7,471 bases of DNA from Burkholderiales bacterium (GTDB taxonomy: Bacteria > Pseudomonadota > Gammaproteobacteria > Burkholderiales > Burkholderiaceae_E). Position 1 is the stretch's first letter; each line of letters opens with the position of its first letter. A model generated the notes under the pieces. That model was not told the origin of the DNA, made no database searches, and worked only from the letters and a program-made list of their open reading frames with translations. The translations under genes were made by a program, and so were the position numbers. Shown one piece after another: positions 1 to 6,432 of the stretch. The stretch lies in the NCBI GenBank assembly GCA_027489195.1, contig JAIYAG010000645.1, positions 1-7,471 on the forward strand, written 5' to 3'.

Positions 1-2093
1 ATCGACCGGTCGGCGAACTCGACCGCACCCTCGCTCGCGAACGGCACGCGCATCACGTGCAGGCAGTCCTGGAAGCCCATGATGCCCATGCCGACCGGGC
101 GGTGCTTCAGGTTCGAGTTGCGCGCCTTGTTGACCGCGTAGTAGTTGATGTCGATCACGTTGTCGAGCATGCGCATCGCGGTCGTGATCGTGCGCTTGAG
201 CTTGTCGTGGTCGAGCGTCCACTGCCCGTCGGCGCCGTGGGTCATGTGGGCGATCAGGTTCACCGAGCCCAGGTTGCACACGGCGATCTCGGTGTCGCTG
301 GTGTTCAGCGTGATCTCGGTGCACAGGTTCGAGCTGTGCACGACGCCGACGTGCTGCTGCGGCGAGCGGATGTTGCACGGGTCCTTGAAGGTGATCCAGG
401 GGTGCCCGGTCTCGAACAGCATCGAGAGCATCTTGCGCCAGAGCGCGCTCGCCTGGATCTTCTTGTGCAGCTTGAGCTCGCCGCGCGCGGCCTTCTGCTC
501 GTAGCCGACGTAGGCCTCCTCGAACGCACGGCCGTACTTGTCGTGCAGGTCGGGGCAGTCGGCGGGCGAGAACAGCGTCCAGTCCTGGTTCTCCATCACC
601 CGCTTCATGAACAGGTCGGGGATCCAGTTGGCGGTGTTCATGTCGTGCGTGCGCCGGCGGTCGTCACCGGTGTTCTTGCGCAGCTCGAGGAACTCCTCGA
701 TGTCGAGGTGCCAGGACTCGAGGTACGCGCAGACCGCGCCCTTGCGCTTGCCGCCCTGGTTGACCGCGACGGCCGTGTCGTTGACCACCTTGAGGAAGGG
801 CACGACGCCCTGGCTCTTGCCGTTGGTGCCCTTGATGTGGCTGCCCAGCGCGCGCACCGGCGTCCAGTCGTTGCCCAGACCGCCCGCGTACTTGGCCAGC
901 AGCGCGTTCTCCTTGATCGCCTCGTAGATGCCGTCGAGGTCGTCGGAGACGGTGGTCAGGTAGCACGACGACAGCTGCGAGCGCTGCGTGCCCGAGTTGA
1001 ACAGCGTCGGCGTCGAGCTCGTGAAGTCGAACGTCGACAGCAGGTTGTAGAACTCTATCGCACGGGCCTCGCGGTCGATCTCGTTCAGCGAGAGGCCCAT
1101 CGCCACGCGCATGAAGAACGCCTGCGGCAGCTCGATGCGCTGCTCGTCGATGTGCAGGAAGTAGCGGTCGTACAGCGTCTGCAGGCCGAGGTAGGTGAAC
1201 TGCGCGTCGCGCTCGGCGACCAGCGCGCGGCCCAGACGGTGCAGGTCGAACTGCTCGAGCTTCGGATCGAGCAGGTCGGCCTCGACGCCGCGCTTGACGA
1301 AGCGCGGGAAGTAGTCGGCGTAGCGCTCGACCATCGCCTCCTGCAGGACCTCCTCGCCCAGCACCTCGCGGCGCACCGTGTGCAGCAGCAGCCGGGCGGC
1401 GACCTGGCTGTAGGCCGGGTCGGTCTCGATCAGCGCGCGCGCCGAGAGGATCGCCGACTTGTGGACTTCCTCGATGGGGATGCCGTCGTACAGGTTCTTG
1501 ACGGTCTCGACCAGCACGTCCTGCGGGCTCACGGTGTCGCCCAGGCCCGAGCAGGCCGATTCGATCAGCGTGCGCAGCATGCCCTCGTCGAGCGGGCGCA
1601 CGACGCCGGCATCGAGCACGCCGATCCGCGGACCGGCGGGCTCGCCGGCGGCGACGGCCTGCGCCTGGCGCGCGGCGCGCTCCTGCGAGCGCTTCTCGCG
1701 GTACAGCACGTAGGCACGGGCCACCTCGTGCTCGCCCGAGCGCATCAGCGCGAGCTCGACCTGGTCCTGGATGTCCTCGATGTGGAACGTGCCGCCGGCC
1801 GGCTTGTTGCGCATCAGCGCGCCGATGACCACCTGGGTCATCTGCTCGACCAGCTCGCGCACGCGCGCCGACGCGGCACCGTGGCCGCCGTTGACGGCGA
1901 GGAAGGCCTTGGTCATCGCGACGGCGATCTTGCCCGGCTCGAAGCCGACGACCGAGCCGTTGCGGCGGATGACCTTGAAGTCGACGAAACGGGCCGCATC
2001 GGGCCGGTGATCGCCGAGGTCCTGCGCCGACGTCGCGAATGCCGACGGGGACAGGATGGAAGGACGTTGCGCGGTTTCTGCAACCCTCTGCAT
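1..2093 (-). CDS. nrdA: Class Ia ribonucleoside-diphosphate reductase, large (alpha) subunit, 3' end missing
   Basis: Reduces ribonucleoside diphosphates to deoxyribonucleotides in the cytosol, working with the radical-carrying beta subunit NrdB. The window holds 697 codons from ATG at 2093; the C-terminal part runs off the left edge. Residues about 39-137 form an ATP-cone (VIRRNGSVVGFEPGKI), the allosteric activity site. Residues about 172-246 resemble the ATP-cone-like N-terminal domain of E. coli NrdA, so the protein seems to carry two cones, as known for P. aeruginosa NrdA. The barrel shows Cys377 in SSCYL (E. coli C225), Asn589-Cys591-Glu593 in SNLCTEI (E. coli N437, C439, E441) and Cys606 in EIAVCNLGSVNL (E. 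coli C462). The radical-transfer tyrosine pair and the tail CxxC would lie beyond the window. The start is supported by a GGAG site 8 nt upstream; residues 1-38 are poorly conserved in type. nrdB probably follows, but that is inference. Confidence 0.96.
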   Translation of the reverse strand, partial: MQRVAETAQRPSILSPSAFATSAQDLGDHRPDAARFVDFKVIRRNGSVVGFEPGKIAVAMTKAFLAVNGGHGAASARVRELVEQMTQVVIGALMRNKPAGGTFHIEDIQDQVELALMRSGEHEVARAYVLYREKRSQERAARQAQAVAAGEPAGPRIGVLDAGVVRPLDEGMLRTLIESACSGLGDTVSPQDVLVETVKNLYDGIPIEEVHKSAILSARALIETDPAYSQVAARLLLHTVRREVLGEEVLQEAMVERYADYFPRFVKRGVEADLLDPKLEQFDLHRLGRALVAERDAQFTYLGLQTLYDRYFLHIDEQRIELPQAFFMRVAMGLSLNEIDREARAIEFYNLLSTFDFTSSTPTLFNSGTQRSQLSSCYLTTVSDDLDGIYEAIKENALLAKYAGGLGNDWTPVRALGSHIKGTNGKSQGVVPFLKVVNDTAVAVNQGGKRKGAVCAYLESWHLDIEEFLELRKNTGDDRRRTHDMNTANWIPDLFMKRVMENQDWTLFSPADCPDLHDKYGRAFEEAYVGYEQKAARGELKLHKKIQASALWRKMLSMLFETGHPWITFKDPCNIRSPQQHVGVVHSSNLCTEITLNTSDTEIAVCNLGSVNLIAHMTHGADGQWTLDHDKLKRTITTAMRMLDNVIDINYYAVNKARNSNLKHRPVGMGIMGFQDCLHVMRVPFASEGAVEFADRS

Positions 2094-2100
2094 GTCGGGG

Positions 2101-2105
2101 ACTCC
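2101..2105 (-). promoter_or_regulatory. Ribosome binding site of nrdA
   Basis: On the minus strand the sequence reads GGAGT, followed by 8 nt containing CCCCGAC and then ATG at 2093. The GGAG core and spacing fit a good Shine-Dalgarno site and decide the nrdA start. An alternative GTG at 2107 is in another frame and does not give NrdA. Confidence 0.7.
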
Positions 2106-2147
2106 ACTGGTGTGATTCGAGGACCACCCGGTGGCGCCAGCGTGAAG

Positions 2148-2180
2148 GGGGCCTGGCCAGGACCCTGACGGGGCCTGGCC
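2148..2180. repeat. Two direct copies of an 11-base repeat (GGGGCCTGGCC)
   Basis: GGGGCCTGGCC occurs at 2148-2158 and again at 2170-2180, a 22 bp period. The first copy also overlaps a perfect 10 bp palindrome, CCTGGCCAGG, at 2152-2161. Because the copies contain self-complementary parts, the leader RNA could fold in more than one register. It may be a small local duplication; no function is claimed. Confidence 0.55.
2155..2180 (-). other. GC-rich hairpin in the nrdA leader
   Basis: The arms GGCCAGG (2155-2161) and CCTGGCC (2174-2180) are perfect inverse complements. Inside them CCC (2163-2165) pairs with GGG (2171-2173), leaving one bulged base at 2162 and a five-base loop. That is a stem of about 10 GC-rich pairs, about 60 nt upstream of the nrdA start codon. 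No U-run follows on the minus strand, so it is not a standard intrinsic terminator. Function is unknown; in DNA this rich in GC some such stems arise by chance. Confidence 0.4.
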
Positions 2181-2263
2181 GGTCGTCGCGCGCGCGTCGA
2201 TCGGGTGACGGTGTTCTTGCGGCGATTCCCGTGCCCGGCCGGAAGGCGGCGTGAGGCCGCGTG

Positions 2264-2279
2264 GCACTAGATCTGGGGG
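2264..2279 (-). promoter_or_regulatory. NrdR-box-like site, downstream copy
   Basis: The plus strand reads GCACTAGATCTGGGGG. Against the general NrdR consensus ACACWATATATWGTGT it keeps CA-C-T-A-x-A-T-x-T-x-G, about 11 of 16 positions, with a poor right half (GGGGG). NrdR is the ATP/dATP-sensing repressor of ribonucleotide reductase genes. The site lies just downstream of the predicted transcription start. Its centre is 31 bp from that of the second box, the three-turn spacing typical of NrdR box pairs, which supports the call more than the individual match does. Confidence 0.65.
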
Positions 2280-2294
2280 TCGACCGCTTGTGAG

Positions 2295-2310
2295 TGACTA
2301 ATTCTAGTGC
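2295..2310 (-). promoter_or_regulatory. NrdR-box-like site overlapping the nrdA -10 element
   Basis: The plus strand reads TGACTAATTCTAGTGC, matching the conserved core CTA...TAG and the TG flank of the NrdR consensus (about 10 of 16 positions). It fully covers the predicted -10 hexamer at 2301-2306, so bound NrdR would block RNA polymerase. It pairs with the copy at 2264-2279, leaving 15 bp between them. Confidence 0.68.
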
Positions 2311-2329
2311 CTGGACGGTCCGCTCGCAA
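2301..2329 (-). promoter_or_regulatory. Predicted sigma-70 promoter of nrdA
   Basis: On the minus strand TTGCGA (2329-2324) is a -35 element with 4 of 6 matches to TTGACA. TAGAAT (2306-2301) is a -10 element with 5 of 6 matches to TATAAT. The spacer is exactly 17 nt. It is the best promoter-like pair I found upstream of nrdA and sits in the AT-richest stretch of the gap. The coincidence with the NrdR-like boxes supports it. The start site would be near 2294. Confidence 0.65.
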
Positions 2330-2351
2330 GTCCGCGATGAGGGTTCCGCGA

Positions 2352-2368
2352 GGCGCGATTCACGCGCC
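2352..2368. repeat. Short perfect GC dyad upstream of the nrdA promoter
   Basis: GGCGCG (2352-2357) and CGCGCC (2363-2368) are perfect inverse complements around the five-base spacer ATTCA. It lies about 23 bp upstream of the -35 element. It could be a protein-binding dyad or a weak hairpin at the end of the ampD transcript; no T-run follows on either strand. A 6 bp GC stem is easily produced by chance here. Apart from this, 2330-2466 shows nothing I can name. Confidence 0.25.
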
Positions 2369-2466
2369 CGAACAAGCATTTAGCAGCACATCCTGATGCG
2401 CCATATCGCGTGCTTCCCGAAGAGCCGCATGGCGTCTCGATCGGCATCGGCGAACCCAGCCCGGAT

Positions 2467-2500
2467 GCGGGATTGCGGGGCATCTGGCCTCGCAACCCGC
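2467..2500 (-). terminator. Hairpin after ampD, possible terminator lacking a U-run
   Basis: The arms are GCGGG-A-TTGCG (2467-2477, one bulged A at 2472) and CGCAACCCGC (2491-2500), giving 10 pairs. An inner GGC/GCC pairing (2479-2481 with 2487-2489) can extend the stem. It begins 15 nt beyond the ampD stop codon, where the operon should end. The minus-strand sequence that follows (ATCCGG) has no T-run, so it is either a weak or factor-assisted terminator, or a stem stabilising the mRNA 3' end. Confidence 0.45.
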
Positions 2501-2514
2501 ATGTCGTCACGGTG

Positions 2515-3117
2515 TCATGGAAAATTCTTCGACGTGCTGCGGCATTCCGGCGGAAACGGTCTCGAGAGCCCGCAACCACCGAGCATCGACTCGAAGCGCG
2601 ACCAGTCGAAGCTCGGCCCCGGATCGGTCTTGCGCCCCGGCGCGATGTCACTGTGGCCGGCAAGGTATCTCAGCGGAAAGCGCGCGGCGAGCGATCGCGT
2701 CAGCGAGGCGAGCACCCGGTACTGCGCCTCGGTGTACCGTCGCTCGCCGGTGCCCTCGAGCTCGATGCCGATCGAGAAGTCGTTGCAGCGCTCGCGGCCG
2801 AGGAAGGACGACGGCCCGGCATGCCAGGCCCGGGCCTCGCCCGGGACGAACTGCAGCAGCTCGCCGCGCCGGCGCACCAGGAAGTGGGCCGAGACCCGCA
2901 GCGACTCGAGGCCCGCGAGCCGGGGGTCGACGGTGCAGTCGAGGGTGTTGGTGAAGAGCCGCTCGACGGCATCGCCCGACAGCACGCCGGGCGGCAGGCT
3001 GATGTGATGGATGACGAGCAGTTCGGGCGCTGCCCCGGGCGGACGCGCGTCCTGGTTCGGCGACGGCACCCGCCGTGCACGGCGGTACCAGCCCTCGCTG
3101 TCGAACGGCTCGGTCAT
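2515..3117 (-). CDS. ampD: 1,6-anhydro-N-acetylmuramyl-L-alanine amidase AmpD
   Basis: Cytosolic zinc amidase that cuts the stem peptide from 1,6-anhydro-muropeptides during peptidoglycan recycling; in species with AmpR/AmpC its loss derepresses beta-lactamase. The 200-residue protein follows E. coli AmpD closely: GWYRRARRVPSPNQD near the start, LLVIHHISLPPG (zinc ligand His37, E. coli H34), RVSAHFLV (His78), RAWHAG, GRERCNDFSIGIELEGT (Glu120, E. coli E116) and AGHSDIAPGRKTDPGP with ligands His155 and Asp165. It belongs to the Amidase_2 family. It is slightly longer than E. coli AmpD (183 aa) because of a tail after FDWSRFESML that is not conserved in type. No signal peptide is visible, fitting the cytosolic enzyme rather than AmiD. 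The ATG is 6 nt beyond the pilR stop with only a weak ribosome site, so translation is probably coupled. No ampR or ampC is in the window. Confidence 0.96.
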   Translation of the reverse strand: MTEPFDSEGWYRRARRVPSPNQDARPPGAAPELLVIHHISLPPGVLSGDAVERLFTNTLDCTVDPRLAGLESLRVSAHFLVRRRGELLQFVPGEARAWHAGPSSFLGRERCNDFSIGIELEGTGERRYTEAQYRVLASLTRSLAARFPLRYLAGHSDIAPGRKTDPGPSFDWSRFESMLGGCGLSRPFPPECRSTSKNFP

Positions 3118-3123
3118 CGGCCG

Positions 3124-4791
3124 TCAGCCGATGCCGAGCCGCTGCATGCGGTAGCGCAGTGCCCTGAAGCTGATGCCGAGCAGGCGCGCTGCCGCGGTGC
3201 GGTTGTGGCGGGTGCGCTCGAGCGCGCGCAGGATCGCGTCGCGCTCGACCGCGTCGAGGTAGTCGGGCAGCGACTCGGGGATGCCGTCGTCCGACAGCGC
3301 CGAGGCACCCTGCGCGACCCGCGGCGCCGCGGCCGGGCCATCGAGCGGGGTGCCCGCGGCCGGCTCGGCGCCCGACCCGGAGGCACGCCCGGCCGTCCCG
3401 ACCGGAGCGGCGCCCCCGTCCGCCTCGAGCGCGTCGTCCGCATCGGCGCGCTCGTTTTCCGAGGCCTCGTGGCCGGCGGGCCGCAGTCCGAGGTCCTCGA
3501 CGTTGACGACCTCGCCGTTGGAGAACGCGAGCGCGCGCTCGAGGATGTTCTCGAGCTCGCGGACGTTGCCCGGGAAGCCGTAGCTCTGCAGATAGCGCAG
3601 CGTCACGGACGACAGCCGCGGCGCCACCTGCAGCCCCGCGCGCGTGGCGAGGCGGGCCAGCACCGAGTCGGCGAGCACGCCGACATCCTCGAGCCGCTCG
3701 CGCAGCGGCGGCATCCGCAGCTCGATCACGTTCAGGCGGTAATACAGGTCCTGGCGGAACCGGCCGGCCGCGACGCAGCGGGCGAGGTCCTGATGGGTGG
3801 CGCTGACGATCCGCACGTCGACCGGCTCCTCGGCGGTGTGCCCGACGCGGCGCACGCAGCGCTCCTGGATCGCCCGCAGCAGCTTGACCTGCATCGACAG
3901 GGGCAGGTCGGCGACCTCGTCGAGGAACAGCGTGCCGCCGTCGGCGGCCTGGAAGAACCCGGTGCGGTCCTGGTCGGCGCCGGTGAACGCGCCGCGCTTG
4001 TGCCCGAAGAACTCCGACTCCATCAGGTTCTCGGGGATGGCGCCGCAGTTCACCGCCACGAACGGCTGGTTCGCCCGGCTGCCGAGGCGGTGGATCAGCC
4101 GCGCGGCCAGTTCCTTGCCCGAGCCGGATTCGCCGGTGATGGCCACCGGCGCCATGCTGCGGGCGAGCCGCGCGATGCTCGCGCGCACGGTCTCGATGGC
4201 CGGCGACACGCCGAGCAGCAGCCCTCCGGCCCCGGGCGCCGCCCTGGCGCCGGCGCCGGCGCCCGGCACGATGCGGGCCGCCGGCGTCGCGTCGAACGAC
4301 GGCGGGCGCAGCGGCGCCACCCGCGGCGCCTCGACCACGGGGACCGGCGGCGGTTCGGCCGCGGCCCCCTCGACAGCGGCGGACAGGCGCAGCGCCGAGC
4401 GCACCAGTGCCCGGAGCGCATCGAGCCCGACCGGCTTCGACAGGTAGTCGAAGGCGCCGGCCTTGAGGGCCGCGACCGCGCTCTCGGCGCTGCCGAACGC
4501 GGTGATCACGGCGACCGGCGTGTCGGGGTGCTCGGCGCCGATCAGGGTGACCAGCGACAGGCCGTCGCCATCGGGCAGGCGCATGTCGGTCAGGCACAGC
4601 GCGTAGCTGCCCGAGGCCAGCAGGCGCCGTGCCGACGCGAGGTCGGCCGCGCAGTCGACGTCCAGCCCCATGCCGACGAGCGTCAGCTCGAGCAGCTCGC
4701 GCAGGTCGGCCTCGTCGTCGACCACCAGCGCACGCGGTGCGCGCATGCCGCGGGCGAGGCTGCGGTTCTGATCGGGAGGCGAGGCGTTCAT
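3124..4791 (-). CDS. pilR: PilR-type sigma-54-dependent response regulator
   Basis: Activates sigma-54 (RpoN) promoters when phosphorylated by its kinase; in Pseudomonas PilR the main target is the pilin gene pilA. The 555 residues show a receiver (about 20-135) with Asp25-Asp26, phosphoacceptor Asp69 in LTDMRLPDGDG, Thr97 and Lys119. The AAA+ domain (about 190-430) has Walker A GESGSGKE (220-227), the sigma-54 loop GAFTGA (267-272), Walker B GGTLFLDE (285-292), RFRQDLYYRLNV (344-355) and GNVRELEN (408-415). A Fis-type helix-turn-helix (about 517-555) ends RTAAARLLGISFRALRYRM. Two linkers are long and Ala/Pro/Gly-rich: about 140-188, and 437-505 before the DNA-binding domain. Its ATG overlaps the pilS stop as ATGA, which fixes the start and implies coupling; Met16 is an alternative. 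The target is inferred: no pilus gene or sigma-54 promoter is seen here, so it could be another NtrC-family regulator. Confidence 0.9.
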   Translation of the reverse strand: MNASPPDQNRSLARGMRAPRALVVDDEADLRELLELTLVGMGLDVDCAADLASARRLLASGSYALCLTDMRLPDGDGLSLVTLIGAEHPDTPVAVITAFGSAESAVAALKAGAFDYLSKPVGLDALRALVRSALRLSAAVEGAAAEPPPVPVVEAPRVAPLRPPSFDATPAARIVPGAGAGARAAPGAGGLLLGVSPAIETVRASIARLARSMAPVAITGESGSGKELAARLIHRLGSRANQPFVAVNCGAIPENLMESEFFGHKRGAFTGADQDRTGFFQAADGGTLFLDEVADLPLSMQVKLLRAIQERCVRRVGHTAEEPVDVRIVSATHQDLARCVAAGRFRQDLYYRLNVIELRMPPLRERLEDVGVLADSVLARLATRAGLQVAPRLSSVTLRYLQSYGFPGNVRELENILERALAFSNGEVVNVEDLGLRPAGHEASENERADADDALEADGGAAPVGTAGRASGSGAEPAAGTPLDGPAAAPRVAQGASALSDDGIPESLPDYLDAVERDAILRALERTRHNRTAAARLLGISFRALRYRMQRLGIG

Positions 4792-6431
4792 CGGGGGGCG
4801 CCGGGCGCGGGAGCGGGCTCGACGACGAAGGCACTGCGAAGCGGCGGATTATCGCTCGCGGGCCGGTAGCGGATCGTCGCGCCGTTGGCGGTGCACAACT
4901 CGCGGGCCAGGTGCAGGCCCAGGCCGGTGCCGCGCGTCTCGGTGGTGAAGAACGGCTCGAACAGGTGGACCCGCGAGGCCGCGGACACGCCGGGCCCGTC
5001 GTCGGAGACGACCAGCGACCAGCGCCCGCCGGCGTCCGGCGCCCAATCGATGCGGACCGCGCCGCGCGCCTCGCTGGCATGCCGCAGCCCGTTGCCCAGC
5101 AGGTTGAGCAGCACCTGCCTGAGGTTGCCCGCATCGAACCAGATCGGCATGTCGCCGTGGACGCGGCACTCGATGCGCCGCGCGTCGGCGCCGGACTGCG
5201 CGACCAGCTCGGCGATCGCCTGCACCAGGAAGGCCTCCGCCGGCAGCGCCTCCGGCGTCGCGCTGCCCCGCCTGGAGATCGACAGCACGTCCTCGATGAT
5301 GCGGTCGATGCGCCGGCAGTTGTCCTCGACGATCTTCGCGAGGCGCTCGAGGCGCGGCTCGCCCAGCTGCTCGGCGAGCAGCCCGTTCGCATGCCGGATC
5401 GCCGACAGCGGGTTGCGGATCTCGTGGGCGATCGAGGCGGACAGCCGACCCATCGAGGCGAGCTTGAGCTGCTGTGCCCGGGCCTCGAGCCGCCCGAGGT
5501 CCTCGAGCACCACCACCTCGTCGACACCGTCCGACGGCACGCCGAGGCGGCGGGCCCGCAGGCGCCGTTCCGCGCCCTCGGCACCGGGCACGATGAACTC
5601 GGCGGAATCGGTCGGCGGCTCGGCGTCCGTGCCGGCAGGCCCGATCCCGAGCGCCGCCCGCAGCGGCAGCAGTCCCGGCAGCCCCCCGGCAGCGCCGCCG
5701 CCGCCGGCCAGCATGTCGCGCGCCGAGCGGTTGATCGCCCGGGGCTCGCCGCGCGCGCCGAGGACGACCACGCCGTCGGGCAGGTCGGCGATGACCGCCT
5801 GGGTGACCGCCAGCTGGTTGCGCAGGTCCTCGCCGCGACGCCAGGCCAGGCGTTCCTGGGAGGCGAGCCGCCGGGCGAGGCGACCGACCACCGCGGACGC
5901 CACCAGCAGCGTCGCCCCGGTCAGCCCCACCTGGACGAAGGCCGAGTCGCCGGCCTGGTCCATCAGCCCGCGCCAGCCGGTCTCGACGAGCAGCAGCAGC
6001 GTCGAGGCCGCCGCGAACGTCAGGCCGACCCGTGCGCTGACCAGGATCGCGGCCCCCGCACTGGGCAGCAGCAGCAGCACGCCGAGGCCGGTGCGCTGGC
6101 CGCCGGAGGCGTGCATCAGCAGCACCAGGGCGCAGACGTCGACCGTGATCTGGATCGTCGCGAGCGTGGGCAGCGGCAGGCGGCCGGCGCGGCTCGACAG
6201 CAGGAAGAAGACCGCGGCGAGCACGAGGTAGAGCGCGGCGACCGGCAGGAAGAGCCCGGCGTCGAAGCGCTCGTCGAGGAGGCCCGAGCCGCGCATGACC
6301 GGCACATAGGCGATCAGCAGCGCGGCGACCACCAGGCGCGAGAGCGCGAAGTACTGGAAGGAGCGCCGGTAGGCCGGCAGACCCGCGGCCTCCCGGCCGG
6401 GAGTGCTCTCGGCCGGTGGCGACGCCGCCAT
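4788..6431 (-). CDS. pilS: PilS-type membrane sensor histidine kinase
   Basis: Inner-membrane kinase predicted to phosphorylate the regulator encoded next. With the start at 6431 it has 547 residues. About six hydrophobic helices lie between residues 26 and 184, followed by a PAS-like region (about 205-315; QAVIADLPDGVVVLGARGEPRAINRS is split over its beginning). The HisKA helix has SIAHEIRNPLSAI with phospho-acceptor His336. The ATPase domain has the N box LLNLLGNGLRHA (Asn447), G1 DDGPG (477-481), F box FEPFFTTE and G2 GTGLGLHLAR. This matches P. aeruginosa PilS in size and layout. An in-frame ATG at 6497 would add 22 Arg/Ala/Pro-rich residues overlapping the upstream gene by 65 nt. I prefer 6431, one base after that gene's stop, although its ribosome site is not strong. 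The stop overlaps the pilR start. The signal sensed is not evident. Confidence 0.88.
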   Translation of the reverse strand: MAASPPAESTPGREAAGLPAYRRSFQYFALSRLVVAALLIAYVPVMRGSGLLDERFDAGLFLPVAALYLVLAAVFFLLSSRAGRLPLPTLATIQITVDVCALVLLMHASGGQRTGLGVLLLLPSAGAAILVSARVGLTFAAASTLLLLVETGWRGLMDQAGDSAFVQVGLTGATLLVASAVVGRLARRLASQERLAWRRGEDLRNQLAVTQAVIADLPDGVVVLGARGEPRAINRSARDMLAGGGGAAGGLPGLLPLRAALGIGPAGTDAEPPTDSAEFIVPGAEGAERRLRARRLGVPSDGVDEVVVLEDLGRLEARAQQLKLASMGRLSASIAHEIRNPLSAIRHANGLLAEQLGEPRLERLAKIVEDNCRRIDRIIEDVLSISRRGSATPEALPAEAFLVQAIAELVAQSGADARRIECRVHGDMPIWFDAGNLRQVLLNLLGNGLRHASEARGAVRIDWAPDAGGRWSLVVSDDGPGVSAASRVHLFEPFFTTETRGTGLGLHLARELCTANGATIRYRPASDNPPLRSAFVVEPAPAPGAPR

Positions 6432-6432
6432 G

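Larger units (their letters stand above)
2094..2294 (-). other. Inferred ~200 nt untranslated leader of nrdA
   Basis: If transcription starts about 7 nt after the TAGAAT element, near 2294, the nrdA mRNA has a leader of about 200 nt. No coding sequence with family resemblance is visible in it. It contains one NrdR-like box near its 5' end, a strong GC hairpin, an 11-base direct repeat and the ribosome binding site. I recognise no known riboswitch, including no cobalamin box. The length depends on the predicted promoter being the real one. Confidence 0.4.

Noticed and set aside
57..2168. 703-codon open frame on the plus strand opposite nrdA
   Set aside because: The opposite strand encodes a clear NrdA with all catalytic residues. 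The plus-strand product is rich in Arg, Val, Ala, Asp and His with no recognisable domain, as expected from GC-rich codon bias in an antisense frame.
2094..2294. Cobalamin or other known riboswitch in the nrdA leader
   Set aside because: I looked for a B12-box-like or other familiar conserved core and saw none; NrdR-like boxes explain regulation better.
664..2379. 571-codon minus-strand frame overlapping nrdA
   Set aside because: It runs in a different frame from NrdA, across the promoter and leader, and gives an Arg-rich product with no family features.
2410..4869. 819-codon open frame on the plus strand opposite ampD and pilR
   Set aside because: It spans two well-supported genes and their junction, and its product is low-complexity Arg/Ala/Gly/Gln without motifs. 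It is an antisense shadow.
2648..5584. 978-codon minus-strand frame across pilS, pilR and ampD
   Set aside because: It is out of frame with three motif-complete proteins; its length reflects lack of stop codons in GC-rich DNA.
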